Source: Haberlea rhodopensis (taxonomy: Eukaryota; Streptophyta; Magnoliopsida; Lamiales; Gesneriaceae). From it: a DNA stretch of 64,000 nt. The DNA is taken from positions 2,239,206-2,303,205 of the forward strand of contig CAJQUN010000007.1 of assembly GCA_907163345.1 (NCBI GenBank), read 5' to 3'. A program made the position numbers and the translations under genes. Under the pieces are notes generated by a model that saw nothing but the letters and a program-made list of their open reading frames with translations, ran no database searches and had not been told where the DNA came from. Below are positions 11,426 to 23,838 of the stretch, piece by piece. Position 1 is the stretch's first letter, and every line of letters begins with the position of its first letter.

Positions 11426-11443
11426 TGGTATCAGAGCCAGGTT
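11426..11443 (+). other. Primer binding site, initiator tRNA-Met (element A)
   Basis: TGGTATCAGAGCCAGGTT lies four bases (TTAG) after the LTR end. It matches the complement of the plant initiator tRNA-Met 3' end over all 18 nt. Confidence 0.9.
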
Positions 11444-11715
11444 AGCTCTTTGTGGCTGTTGAGGGCCTAGGAACATGTTAATGGGAATGAGAAGCACATA
11501 CTTATGCATGATGACAGTTAGTGTTGTGTGGCACAACTATATTGCTTATGTGCGTTTATGATATGTGTTCATAATTGGAATATGTTGTTGCTAACCATGG
11601 TGGTTGTAGGGTCATATGAGACATGGATTATGCATTATGGTTGCATATATATGGGAGTGATGATTTTAATGCTTTGCCGCTACATGTTGAAGCGATGGTA
11701 AAATTCGGCAAGTAA

Positions 11716-12345
11716 ACACAAAGTTTTCTTCGTCAACAATTGCAAATGCCAAAGGTAAGATTTGATTATTAGCGTCCATTGCCACGGCAATCAACATCTT
11801 ATGTTGATATTTCGTATACAGATGTGTTCAATCCACACTTATTACCCGGCGACAATGTTGAAATCCTTGTACACATGGATGGAAGGCCCAGAACACGTAA
11901 TTCAAAGTCTTTTCTCTTGGTCTGGCATTTTCAAGGTGAACCCACTCAACGACTGTGCCGGGATTCCATTTTTGCAAAGTTCCAATATAGTAAGGCAATT
12001 TCTTCACGGAGCTCTCCCATGTTCAGTACACATTCTCAACAGCACGTCGCAAACTAAACCATCCTTTTGCATAGGAGATCTCAAATCCATATTTATCTTT
12101 CACTGTTTGAATTACGTACTTTATTTCGTAAGCTGGATCACGCCGAACAATTCCCACTAACAAGCTAGCAATCATGTTTTTGTCCAAATTTGCACGATCG
12201 ACCGACAGTTCACTCAAAAGGCAAGTGTGAGAACCTCCATACTTGTTTATTTTGAATAATCCAACTTTTTTCTTCAACGAGGCCCGCAAGTACCATCTAC
12301 AAGGCATATTTTCTTTACTGTGTTTGCACACCACTTTCCACAATG
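11716..12345 (-). pseudogene. MULE (MuDR) transposase fragment
   Basis: The minus-strand frame 12343-12023 reads CRWYLRASLKKKVGLFKINK, then GGSHTC, NMIASLL, KYGFEISYAKGW and RRAVENVY. This is the MuDR N-terminal DNA-binding/zinc domain. Further on (about 11900-11720) the minus strand shows the FQHCRRVISVD ... THLY ... LIAVAMDANNQILPLAFA block, the start of the MULE catalytic domain with its first aspartate; a TGA interrupts just after it. The part between is frameshifted. It is antisense to host element A and abuts the right LTR, so it was captured by the retroelement or joined by rearrangement. Confidence 0.8.
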
Positions 12346-12349
12346 TTTT

Positions 12350-14443
12350 TGTGATGCCCGGGGATTAATGGTGTTAATCCCGGTGTGGTAATAATCCTTA
12401 AAGGATTTTAATTGTGGCAATTATGAATTAATTGTTGTATTGAGACTCCCAGGGATTTTTAAATCCGGTATTTGGAGTCTTGGATCCAGGGGATGAGATT
12501 GTATTCTCATCGTGGTGATAACCTTGGAATTTGGTTTTTGGTGGAATCTGGGGTCCGGAGTACTTTGTACGAGGGCTGGCAATGGAATTTGAGTTGGAGA
12601 GATGATTTCTGAAAACAGATGCTTTTTAATGAATCATGATGTAGTTGTGGGGGTATTGGTATTTTGGAGCCTTGGTGCTATATATACCAAATGGACTCGG
12701 TATTCCGTCATTATACAGAATCTCTCCCCTCTCCTCTCCCTCACGCCTCTCTCCCTCACCCCAAACCCTTCCCCTCTTCTTCTCTTGGGAACAAATCGAT
12801 GGGGGCTCGTCTTGGGAGCCCGATTTCTTGAAGAAAAGCTGGTAATCTTCTTCTCTTCAGCTTTAGCTTCGATTTGATTATGGTTTTGTGCTTGTTGGGC
12901 AAGTATTGGCTTGGATTTGAGATTTGGGGGTTTTGGTTAAAAATCTAAAATGATGTTTTTAGAGTTTTGTTGAGTTTATTTGGTGTATTGGAGGTGTTGA
13001 GGAAGTTAGGGGTGTTGGTTTTGAGTTTGGGTGTCAAAAACACCATGGAAGCTCGAGTTTTTCGAAAAATCGCAGGTCGCGATCGATCGCCGAGGAGCGC
13101 CAATCGATCGCGACGAGCAGCTGTAAAATTGGTGATGATGTACAGTGATGGCGATCAATCGCCAAGTCTCGGTGATCAATCGCGAGGTGATTGGCGATCG
13201 ATCGCGGAGACGCGCGATCGATCGTGAGTTGATTCTGTTTGGCAGCGGGTGCACGCGATCGATCGCGACAAAAGCGGTGATCGATCGAGGCCCGAAGTGT
13301 TGTGTTTTTTTTCAAAATTTGGCAAAAAGTTGGGATTTTGGTAATGGGGTTTAATTAGCCGATTTACGGGGCAATGTCTACATTTCAGTGGGAATGCCAT
13401 ACTTTTAATTGGATTGGTTGGAGCCAAAATTTAATATAACGGATTTCTCGATTGAGTTTTTGGCTATCTATTAATCATCTAAAATGGAATATTTTGGGTA
13501 TTATGCATGCTTAGCCGGGGGGCTTTTATTTTGGTAATCGTCATGGGTGGACGATAGGTTTGGAAGTTGTGAACGTGCTTGGGCACGTGATTGCATGCCT
13601 ATGTTTAATTGAGAGTTATTTGCATGTTAGCACTTAACACATCGGGTCGTGGAACTCAGGCAAGGTTGGACTCGAACTACGGGATTATAAGGTACGTATA
13701 GCGTACGAGCATAGCATGTTATATTATTGCAACTGTGGAATGCATGGTATGTGGTAATTGCAATAAATGGATGTGAAATGCATGATATATGGTACTTGTG
13801 ATAAATGGATTGTGAAATGTTTAGTATATGGTAATTGCGATAAATGGAAATACGTTGGGAATTATATGGTGCCGCCTTGAGCGAGTAATGATTGAGATGC
13901 TGTCACCGTTGAGCGACCATCGGTTATGCCGCCGCTATTGTTGAGCGTGCGTGGGGTTAAAATGCCACTATTGTGGAGCGAGCTATAAAATAGAATTATG
14001 GAATCATTGGCTAGATATATATGATATATGTGTACTCTATTTGATGATTTAATAATATTTTATTATGAAACTGGTATACCGGGAATGGTTTTAGTTGATT
14101 AATGAGATGATCAACTGGCTTTTGAGAATTTAATGGTTTGGTTATTTTGAGAACATGGACAATACAGGGGATCCGGATGAGGATGATACCATCCAGGGAG
14201 TATCATTTAAATTCATGGCATTTACATTTTGTAAATTATGAACTGCAATATTATGATTATTGGATTGGTGGTATTGGCATGCTCACCCCGTGTGGGGGCT
14301 GTCTCTATTGGGGCAGGTAATACAGGTGCAGCGGTAGCTTTGGAGTTGAGCTCGGGCTGTTGCTTTGAGGTACTTCCAGGATTGAAGTGCCAGAGCTGGT
14401 TGATTAAGTACGTAGCTCTAGAGTTGAGATCGAGTGGTGCATG
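12350..14443 (+). repeat. LTR of element A, right copy (3' truncated)
   Basis: Begins TGTGATGCCCGGGG and parallels the left LTR up to GGTGCATG, then is interrupted at 14444 by element B-minus. Landmarks: candidate TATA box (CTATATATACC near 12680), a GATCGATC array at 13079-13291 and a diverged palindrome GTACGT-ATA-GCGTAC (13692-13706). Confidence 0.85.
13079..13291. repeat. GCGATCGATCGC palindrome array (element A, right LTR)
   Basis: Five exact GATCGATC words and at least three one-base variants (AATCGATC, GATCAATC twice) at positions matching the left-LTR array. The substitutions are mostly of the kind expected from methylated-C decay. Confidence 0.85.
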
Positions 14444-16160
14444 TGTAAGGACCCTAGTTCCTTAAGTGCGGATTAAAGGCATAATTAGAGCTAACATGCA
14501 TTATCAGAGTTTTAAAGTTCGTGTTGAGACTTTGAGCCTTAAGAATTACATGCCAAGTTAAGGACTATCAAAATGATTAGTTACATCTTTAAACAAATGA
14601 ATGTTATTCCCTATAGCTTTACACTACTCCTAGAGTAGATACTATACAAAATAATCATGTCCTTCCTATCAAAAGCGTTCTTCACGAGCTCACCGTCTCA
14701 ACCCGCCTTAGCCCCTTTTATCATGCCAAAATATACCGACAAGGACAACCCCCAAAACATGAGCATATAATAATTCATATCCAATACAATATGAATATAA
14801 GGCGTAAATGCATAAACATAATAAAACACTTTCTGTTTTTCCCATGCAATTTAAACGCTCCCTTTTTTGTTGTCCCTGTACCATAACTCATGAGTATAAT
14901 CAATAGATTATTTAATGGTTCACACATGTCATGACATAACACTATTCCATTATCACCAATTACCAATCCCTAGTCTGTTCATCACAATGTATTTTAATGC
15001 CCCTCGCTTCACATATAAGCGGCATAGAATAACCTCGCTTCAATGGACATGCGGTACTCCCACCCCTCGCTTCACATTTTAGCGGCAAATATTCTTTCCT
15101 TGCCTCATATGATAACCTCGCTTCAATGTGACATGCGGTACTCCCACCCATCGCTTCACATATAGCAGCACAAAATGAATAGCGGCAAGCATTGAAATCA
15201 TCAAGGTGATAACCATGACTCATGGGATGTGCACCAATAATCATCATATGCATATACAATCATCATGCATAATTCAACATGTATTTGCATCCACAATGCA
15301 CAATTCCATATATACTCGCATCCACAATGCATAATCAATGAGTATAATAGATACATGTACCGTTGGGTGCCCGTACGTCTTCTACGTACATTTCCAAAAA
15401 GGGGGATTTGGTATGACTTCACTTCCTTGGTTGTGTCGCCACCTGGGATGGTTCCACACAATCACACAACCTCATATTAGAAGCCAAATAATAGCCAAAT
15501 TGTGATTCCCCGAAATTGATTATATGCAATTTTGGCTTTAATGATGGTTTTATGACGATTTATGTTGGTAATTGATTTATGTGATGGCTAACGAAATGTT
15601 AACATGATTTAATTATATTGATTGTCAATTATGAGGAAAGCATGAGTTAGTAGAAGTTTAATGCACTTATTTGTAAATGCTATTAAAATACCATGTTGGA
15701 GTATTTTAGGCATCATGTTAATTAATGGGTACAAGTTTAATTAAAATACCCCCACTATACCTTTTTCCCTTTTTACTTTACCAATCACTTTTAAAATCCC
15801 CAAAATCTCTTCCCAACTCAAAACCCTTCCCATTTTCGAAATCCACCAAGGAAGGAGAAGGAAAGCTTCACAAAACCTTTGTTTGTGTGATCTTTGTTAA
15901 GATTTGGAGCCTACAAGAGGTATGGGACCCTTCCTAAAGTTTTTATGATGTTTGGTGTTGAAATGGGTTAGTTTTTGATGTTTTATGTGGGTTTGTTTTG
16001 GGTATATGTTGTTTATGGTTGGGGTATGATTTTTGAAGTGTTTTATGTGTTTTAGTGGGTTAAGATGATATTGATGTTGTAGGGAAGTTTGGATTTGTAA
16101 GGCATGAAGAGGAGCTTGAAAAATGCTCATAAATGGCGATTTTTCGTGGTTCAGGACGCG

Positions 16161-16367
16161 GCGATCGATCGCCCGTTTTTGGCTATCGATCGCGAGCCTC
16201 CAGTACGCGCCAGTAGCACTTGGCGATCGATCGCCACTTTTGGGCGATCGATCGGCGAGCTGGCGATCGATCGCGCCAAAAGTGGCGATCGATCGCCGAA
16301 GACCCAAAATTTCAGCAACAGGCAGTGTGATCTCGCGATCGATCGGGACAACCCAGCGATCGATCGC
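16161..16367. repeat. GCGATCGATCGC array (solo LTR)
   Basis: Seven exact GATCGATC words in about 207 bp with one TATCGATC variant. Confidence 0.9.
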
Positions 16368-16607
16368 GAGACACATAATTATGTGTTTTTGATGCTTTTG
16401 TGGGATTTTTGGATATGGAACTATAATAAGCTTCTAATATCAATTTGTATGGTTATGTAGAACCATCCCAGGTACCCACAACATCAAGGAGATAAAGTTC
16501 TCCAACTCCTCCACTTTTGGAATTAAGGTACGTAAGAAACGTACGGGCATCGGACGGTAATCCATACTTCTATACTATGATTATGCAATGATTATATAAG
16601 TCCATAT

Positions 16608-16720
16608 GATGTTTATGATGATGATTATGATAAGTAAGTTTATGATGATGATGTTTATGATGAGTGATGAGTATTATAAGTAAGTTTATGATGATGATGT
16701 TTATGATGAGTGAAGAGGAT
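16608..16720. repeat. Short tandem repeat, about 47-bp unit
   Basis: TTTATGATGATGATG-rich units, including TAAGTAAGTTTATGATGATG, occur twice in a row. ATGATG runs and GGTAAGACGCCCA units continue to about 16900. Confidence 0.7.
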
Positions 16721-17394
16721 ATGATGTCCATGAGGACGATTATGATAAGTAACGATGATGTTTATATGATGTTTAAATCATGATACGATGTTATGATATG
16801 GTAAGATGACATACGATGTTATGATTGGGTAAGACGCCCACATGGAAAGATGACATACGATGTTTATGATATGGTAAGACGCCATGCAATAGGGTAAGAC
16901 GCCCATATGTATGAATGTGAATCAGGGTCAACAAGAAGGAGTTAACGAATAACTAGCAAGTTTACTTAACTAAGATTTCATGCATTTACTGTTATGTTTC
17001 TTTTATGATGATTAAGTAAAGATGTGCATGCTCACGATGTGTTGTCCCTGTAGGTACACTTTTGGACAGAAGGCTCAGGGTCGGGTTGAGACAGTGAGCT
17101 ATGAGGAGCATGAAAGAAGTTAGGATACATGATTTTTTTTTGGATAATCTCTACTCTAGGAGTAGTATAATTCTATCGCTTTAACATTCATTTTGAGAAT
17201 GTAATTGATTAAGTTTTGAAATTTCATTTTTTGGCCTGTAATCTTAATAGCTCAAACTACAACCTGAACCATGAGACGTTATTAATGCATGTTTAGTCCA
17301 TTATATGTATTAAAGATGATGTTAAGGTAGGAAGACCCTACACAAATACCAAAAATTCGTCAAAAAAATCACATTTCCCACTATTCTGCTGCTG

Positions 17395-17572
17395 GCGATC
17401 GAGGCGATCGATCGCGAGCCTTACCGATCGATCGCTTCGATGTAGCGATCGATCGCCTGACCTTTCTGCCTCGCGGCGATCGATCGCGCCATATATGACG
17501 ATCGATCACCTGCCATACGTTTCGCCACTGCCCTTCGGCGATCGATCGCTGCATTTGTAGCGATCGATCGCC
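17395..17572. repeat. GCGATCGATCGC array (B-minus LTR)
   Basis: Seven exact GATCGATC words in about 178 bp, at the position expected from the B-plus LTR array. Confidence 0.9.
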
Positions 17573-18324
17573 ACCTGCTGTGTGCGCGATTCTTCACCAT
17601 TTTTGAGCATTTTCCAAGGTCTACCACATACACTTCAAACTCAAACATTCCAACAACTCAAATACCATCATAACTCACTAAAACCCATATGAAACACTTC
17701 AAAAATCTTACCCCAACCACATACAACACATACTCAAAAACAAATCTACAAAAATCCCAAAATGCTAACCCATTTCAAAACCAAACACCATTAAAACTTT
17801 AGGAAGGATTCCATACCTCTTGAGGACTCCAAATCCTACCAAAAATCTCACAAATAAAGATTTTGAGAAGATTTCTCCTTCCTCTTTTGCTCAATTTCGA
17901 AAATGTGAAGTGGGTTAGTGTTGGGGATGAAAATTGGGGATTTAAAAGTGATGGGTAAAGTGAGGTGGGTATAGTGGGGTAATGGGTTATAAAGGTTAAT
18001 TAAAATTGCACCCCAATAATTACCATGATGTATAAAATACCCCAACATGGTATTTTAAAAGCATTTTACAAAAATGCAACAAACTCCCAATAAATTCATG
18101 CTTTCCAAATAATTAACAACCAACATGAATAACCCATGCTAAAACCCAGTTTTCCCAACATGTACAACATGCACCCTGAAATGCACCCCCGGGTCACGCC
18201 TACCATGTGACTAAGCATTTCATCAAGATAATTAATTCCAACACATAAATCAATTATCACCATAATTAATCATATAAACATAATTAATGCCCAAATTGCA
18301 ATTAATTATTTCGGGGATATCACA

Positions 18325-18340
18325 ATACTCCCCTACTTAT
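18325..18340 (-). other. Polypurine tract of B-minus
   Basis: The minus strand reads AAGTAGGGGAGTAT directly before the LTR start TGTGATATCC. It would prime plus-strand DNA synthesis. Confidence 0.75.
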
Positions 18341-18474
18341 AAGATTTCGTCCTCGAAATCGCATGCACTACCCCAAAATGAACTAAACATAAATAACATA
18401 CCAGAAAACAGTCTGCGATCAGCTCTATCCAGAATTCGGAATGGTCGTTCCTCATAGGATACATCAGAGTCTAA

Positions 18475-21399
18475 CTATACCTCAGAAGGCTGCAATACAT
18501 GTGATGGATCCGGCTCATATTTCCGCAACATAGACACATGGAACACATCGTGTATATCAGACAAAGAAGGTGGCAGGGCCAGTCGGTAAGCTAAGGTGCC
18601 AATGCGCTGCAAGATCTCGTATGGCCCAACATACCTCGGAGACAGTTTCCCGCTCATCCCAAATCGCACCACACATCTGAAAGGTGAGATCTTCAAGAAG
18701 ACCTTATCTCCCAACTAGAATTCCAACGGTCTCCGCCGTTTATTCGCATAAGCTGCCTGTCTGTCCTGGGCTGCTTTCATTTTTGGCCTCATCACCTTTA
18801 TCTTATCTTCCATTTCCCGAACCAGTTCCGATCCTCCGACCGATTTACGATCCAAGTCATCCCAGCATAAGGGTGATCTACATCGTCTGTCATAAAGGGC
18901 CTCAAAAGGAGCCATCTGAATGCTTGCCTGGTAGCTATTATTATAAGAGAACTCTACTAAGGCCACTGAGTCCTGCCATGAAATATCGAACTCCAATACG
19001 CATGCCCTCAACATATCCTCCAGTGTTTGGATTGTACGCTCGGTCTGACCATCCGTCTGAGGATGATAAGCAGTGCTCAACCTAACTTCAGTTCCAAAGC
19101 TGACTGAAGACCCTCCCAAAATGAGATGTGAATCGTGGATCTCGATACGACACTATGGAAATGGGGATCCCGTGCAATCTTACCACATCTCGAATATACA
19201 AGTGAGCCATCCTCAAATAGGTGAAGGTCATGCTATAAGGAATGAAGTGAGCCACTTTGGTCAATCTGTCCACAATCACCCAAATGGCATCAAAACCCGA
19301 GACACTCCTTGGCAAGTGAGTCACGAAGTCCATGGAAATGTGTTCCCACTTCCACTTTGGTATCTCCAAGCTTTTCAACTCGCCGCCAGGTCTCTGCCTC
19401 TCTGCCTCTCTGCCTTGACCTGCTGGCAGATCAAGCACCTCTTGACAAAAGCGACAACATCACACTTCATTCTTTTCCACCAAAACTGATCAAGTAGATC
19501 CTTATACATCTTATTCCCGCCTGGGTGGATACTAAGTCTACTACTATGAGCTCGCTCCAAGATCCCTCTACGCAACTCCGGCGTACTCGGAACCAACCCA
19601 ACGGCTACCCAATCTCAAGGATCCGTCCTCGGCCACTCTGAACTTTGATGGCTGACCAAGATGCAATAATGATAACCATCTCTGAATCTCATCATCTGAC
19701 TTCTGAGCTCTCCTGATATTCTCATAAATATCTGGCTCAGCTAATAAGGTCGATACATACACAGGTGATGTATCTATGTCGAAATCATAGCCCAGATGGC
19801 AATAGGAAGTCATCATGGCTGACAAATGGATGACGTCCTCACCAGTACTCCTCACTTTCCGGCTCAAGGCGTCTGCTGTCAAGTTAGCTTTTCCAGGATG
19901 GTACTCAATCTCACAATCATAGTCCTTGAGTAAGTCCATCCATATTCTCTGCCTCATATTCAGTTCTGCCTGGGTAAACAAGAACTTCAGGCTCTTGTGA
20001 TCCGTGTAAATGGTAAACGACGTACCATACAGATAATGCTTCCAAATCTTCAGGGCGAAGATGATAGCTGCCAATTCCAAATCATGGACTGGATAACTAG
20101 TCTCATGCGGCTTCAACTGCCTCGATGTATAAGCTACCACATGCTTATCTTGCATCAATACACACCCAAGGCCCTGAAGCAATCACCAACACAGGCGCCG
20201 TCGTCAACCAGTGTTTCAACTCCTGTAAGCTCTCCTCACAAGCTTCTGACCAAAAGAATGGTACTCTTTTTTGGGTCAACTGTGTCAACGGCTTGGCGAT
20301 CTTTGAAAATCCTTCGACGAAGCGTCGATAATAGCCAGCCAAACCAAGAAAACTCCGTATCTCGGGCACAGAAGTGGGTGCAGCCCACTCCATCACAGCC
20401 TCAATCTTCCTGGGATCCACCGATATCCCACTACTAGATATGACATGCCCCAGAAACACTACACTGCTCAACCAAAACTCACACTTGCTGAGCTTGGCAT
20501 ACAACTGGTGATCTCTGAGAATCTGGAGTACTATCCTTAAGTGTTTCACATGCTCTCCGAGAGTAGATGAGTATGTCGTCAATAAATTCAATGACAAACT
20601 GATCAAGATATGGTTGAAACACTCTGTTCATCAAGCTCATAAAGACAGTTGGGGTGTTCGTCACAACGAACGGCATCATTAGGAACTCATAGTGCCCATA
20701 ACGTGTCCGAAATGCTGTCTTCTGCACATCCTCCTCTCTGACCCAAATCTGGTGGTACCCGGATCTCAAATCAATCTTGCTATATAGTCGGGTACCTTGC
20801 AACTGATCAAACAAATCATCAATCCTTGGGAGAGGATACTTGTTCTTCACCGTGGCCTTATTCAGTTGCCGGTAATCGATGCACAACCGCATCGAACCAT
20901 CCTTCTTTTTCACAAAGAGAATCGGTGCACCCCAAGGCGATACGCTAGGGTGTATATATCCCTTGTCAAGGAGTTCCTGCAACTGCTCCTTCAATTCCCT
21001 TAACTCCGCCGGTGCCATCCTGTAAGGTGCACGAGAGATAGCGGATGTCCCCAGTAATAACTCAATCCCAAACTCGACTTCTCTAGCCAGTGGGAATCCT
21101 GGGATCTCCTCCGGGAACACATCAACAAACTCTGCTACCAATGGTACATCCTCAACTCTCAACTCTTTATTCTTTCCCGACGTGTCCATGGCATAGATGG
21201 GATAGCCCGTGTGACCACGTTCCAACAACTGTGACATTTTGATTGCCGAAATCAACAGAATTTTCGCACGAGAACCGTTCCCATAGAAAGTCCACTGAAT
21301 CCCCAAATCAGATCTGAACCTTACTATTCTCTACCGACAATTTACCACTGCCTGATATCTATTCAGAATGCCAATGCCCACAATGCAGTCGAAGTCTGA
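18475..21399 (-). pseudogene. Chromovirus B-minus pol (RT, RNase H, integrase), broken
   Basis: Order on the minus strand: the ends of protease and linker (SDFDC region, 21399-21300), then RT (21306-20479) with [32 protein letters not shown] and FIDDILIYS. RNase H and its linker follow (20606-19568; [30 protein letters not shown]). Next come the integrase HHCC region (19596-19375), core (19438-19088; MDFVTHLPRS, VDRLTKVAHFIP) and C-terminal part (19119-18475; [32 protein letters not shown]). The C-terminal chromodomain is cut short: only a YEERPFRILDRADRRL remnant follows the stop at 18480. At least five frame breaks are visible. Confidence 0.88.
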
Positions 21400-22189
21400 T
21401 GTAATGTCCGGAATAATTATTAATTGTTCAATTGATATAATTATGGTGTTTTTATGATATGTCAGGATTTAATTATTGGGTATCGAATTTTAGAACGGAG
21501 TTGGGATAAATAATTCCGGGTTGAACTTGTGTTATAATTTAAATTCAAAAGGGGTTTTCTTGAAATAATAAATTAGTTGATTTATTTTTTAAAAATGATA
21601 ATTAAAGAGATGAGATGATAATTAGATAGTGTAGAATAAGTCTAGGGCTAGACCTACAAACACCCATTTTCTCTCCACTTGTTTTAAGAAATCGATTCTC
21701 ACCCCTTTCTTCCTCCTTCACGCCATCGCTTTTCTCGATTGGAAGAAACGATTTATCCTCCCCTGTTCCAGGATCGATTTCTTCAAGGTATTGTGTGTGT
21801 GACTCTAGTATCCATCATCCTTGAATTTGTTGTGTTGAAGGCTCGTTTTCTGCTCGATTTTCTTGCTGTTTTAAGCTTTCTTTTTGTACGCTTTTGGGGC
21901 GAAATATGCTGCACGTTCGTTAGGAATTTAGGCTGCTGTTTTGGCAAAATTTATACTGTTATGTAGTCTGAAATCATGCTGCCATTTTCAAAAAAATCTT
22001 GCTGAAATGGCTTCAAAAATCTGCTGTGGTTTGGCCGAAGCTTTGTAACAGTAAAGGTTCAAATTTCATGCTACTGTTGTTTCAAAAATGTCATGCTTTG
22101 GGATCAAATTTTTGTACTGAAATGTTGTGGTTTGGTTCGTGTGATTCATGCTGTTTGGGGGGACGATTTTTGGGGAAAAATTGGTTAGT

Positions 22190-22620
22190 ACATGTATGTG
22201 TATATCGCTGCGTATATGTGAATATTTGTAGGTATACGTGTGTGTATTGCTACGAGTAAGTGTATGTGTGTGCTGGACGTGAGTTTCACGTACGGGTGTG
22301 TGTATTTTACAGCGTGTGTGTGTGTATTCGGCTTGTGTGTTTGTGTATATACTGCTGGGTGTGTGTATTCTGCTGAGTGTGTGCATATATACTGCTGTGT
22401 GTGTGCGTATATACTGCTGGGTGTGTGTATTCTGCTGAGTGTGTGATATATACTACCGTGTGTGTGCGTATATACTGCTGGGTGTGTGTATTATGTGCTG
22501 TATATACATGTTATGGTGCATTTGAGTGTGTATATGTGTTGTATATACAAGTGTTGATGTATTTGAGTATGTATGTGCTATATATACAAGTGTAGGTGTA
22601 TTTCAACATATAACCATGTG
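22190..22620. repeat. GT-rich minisatellite in element C LTR
   Basis: About 64-bp higher-order units built from TATATACTGCTGGGTGTGTG and ATTCTGCTGAGTGTGTG repeat at least twice between 22340 and 22500, flanked by GTGTGTATAT runs. Confidence 0.85.
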
Positions 22621-22653
22621 TATATGTTGTAGTTTGTGACTAGATGAAGTATT

Positions 22654-23823
22654 TGTTGGGATCGGTCCGGAGTGTTTAGAGGGGGGGGGGGGGGTGAATG
22701 AACACTCCTTACAAATTTTATCCCTTGTGATTTCTTTCTGATTAGTGAAAGAAATCTGTTACTTAATCAACTCTTTGAACAGAACAGACCACTAATAAGT
22801 AAGTGCGGAAACGGTCTGCTCTTGTATAAGTAAGAACAGCTCGATGGCTAAGTGCAGAATGATAAGACACAGGATATGTTTCTGGAAGTTCGAAGGTGGT
22901 GTAATCCTTCTACGTCTCCCCTTCTTCCAATTAAGGAAGGTTTATACTAGAAGACTTTGATTTATACAATCCTGTTGTACAAACCCGATTCAGGCTGGAT
23001 TTACCTCACTACCAGTCTGAAACTCCTAGTCACTCAACCTGCTCAGACACACTCTGTCTGACAGTTACAAAATGTTGCTCACTTCTATTTTTCAATACAC
23101 AATGCGCACAGTGATCCTACAATGATCAAATGTTACAAAGTAATTGCGCTTAAATGAATAACTTCAGCTCGAAAGCTTCTGTACTTTGTGAGCGTGTGCT
23201 GTTTAGCTTTCTTGTATATTTTTCAATTGATCAGCGTGAATTGTAGAGTCAGAGTCTTTTGCATCTGTTTGTTGCATCCTTTTATAGTTGAAGGTGGCAA
23301 CGGCATTGTTTCCCTTAATGTGCAGCTATGACTCTTTTTAGACTCTGAGAAAGCTACAGTCTTCTTCTTCAGGATACTTGCCGTTCTGGTATATGCTTTC
23401 GGCGACTGTCAGGTAAGCTCTTCTTTGTCTTCTTACCTATTATGGCAATCTTCAGTCTTTGGTCCTTTGTAGCATTAATTGCAGCATTAAATGCTGCAAT
23501 AAATATCCGTTGATGATTCGGACTGAGAAGCCATCCTTTATGTATCCTTGACTGCTCTGATCTGATAAAGATTGAGATCGATCTGAAGCATCGATCTTGT
23601 CATTCTGGAATCCATCGATCCGGTTTGATATGTACTATTCTTTATCAGTTTGCCCTGATATGTCCGATCGATCTGGTATGCCTAATTTCCATCGATCCGG
23701 TCTGAAGTGCTTTGCCATCTTGCTCTGTTGAGTCCGATTGATCTGGTCAATCTGATTTCTATCGATCCGGTCTGAACTGTTTTGTCATCTTTAAAATCTC
23801 ATCGATAAGGTCCGGAACTAACA
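22654..23823 (-). repeat. 3' LTR of the copia element
   Basis: 1170 bp, TGTTGGGATCGG to GGAACTAACA in plus coordinates. It includes a 14-base G run near its left edge, a TATA box on the minus strand (CTATAAAAGG, 23278-23287) and repeated ATCGATCCGGTCTGA-like words (about 23570-23815) in its U3 part. Compared with the 5' LTR it has an extra 21 bp at about 23563-23585. Confidence 0.95.
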
Positions 23824-23838
23824 AATTCCCCCTTTTTG
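23824..23838 (-). other. Polypurine tract of the copia element
   Basis: The minus strand reads CAAAAAGGGGGAATT directly before the 3' LTR. Confidence 0.85.

Larger units (their letters stand above)
8897..14443 (+). mobile_element. Element A: non-autonomous LTR retrotransposon
   Basis: Two direct repeats of a long LTR (8897-11421 and 12350-14443) flank only 928 bp. The left copy is followed by TTAG and an 18-nt match to initiator tRNA-Met, so orientation is plus. The interior has a leader homologous to that of element C, then a minus-strand MULE transposase fragment. There is no gag or pol, and no polypurine tract before the right LTR. The right LTR is cut at GCATG (14439-14443), where element B-minus starts. 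The LTRs differ by roughly 8 percent over their first 115 bp, so this is old. Alternatively the right LTR belongs to a separate insertion. Confidence 0.75.
15501..17342 (+). mobile_element. Solo LTR (B-like subfamily) with TSD CAAAT
   Basis: An 1842-bp single LTR, TGTGATTCCCC to CCCTACA, in plus orientation inside the minus-strand B LTR. Exact 5-bp target duplications CAAAT lie at 15496-15500 and 17343-17347. The host LTR resumes in register after it. Its own landmarks parallel B: GATCGATC array, palindrome GTACGT-AAGAA-ACGTAC (16528-16544) and a CTACTCTAGGAGTAGTATA block (17150-17170). It is the expected product of LTR-LTR recombination that removed the interior. Confidence 0.92.
14444..18324 (-). 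repeat. 3' LTR of element B-minus (interrupted by a solo LTR)
   Basis: Minus-strand LTR running from TGTGATATCCCC (18324) to GGTCCTTACA (14444). Without the 1842-bp solo LTR and one TSD copy it is about 2034 bp, matching the intact B LTR at 39200-41247. It contains a GATCGATCGC array (17395-17572), the palindrome GTACGT-CTTCT-ACGTAC (15373-15389) and two about 83-bp units with CGCTT/AAGCG hairpins (15003-15175). Confidence 0.88.
14444..21399 (-). mobile_element. Element B-minus: Ty3/gypsy chromovirus (Tekay-like), 5' part not in window
   Basis: Inserted into the right LTR of element A after GCATG. On the minus strand it has RT, RNase H and integrase (21399-18475), a polypurine tract and a 3' LTR (18324-14444). 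A solo LTR sits inside that LTR. Coding is cut at the protease/RT boundary by element C (TG at 21400). Gag and the 5' LTR would lie beyond C and are not seen. Many frame breaks make it defective. Confidence 0.85.

Noticed and set aside
11426..11443. tRNA-Met gene fragments (also at other primer sites)
   Set aside because: Only the 3'-end complement is present, next to LTR ends. These are primer binding sites, not tRNA genes.
22066..22386. His/Thr-rich ORF on the minus strand
   Set aside because: Product of the GT minisatellite; repetitive and frame-independent.
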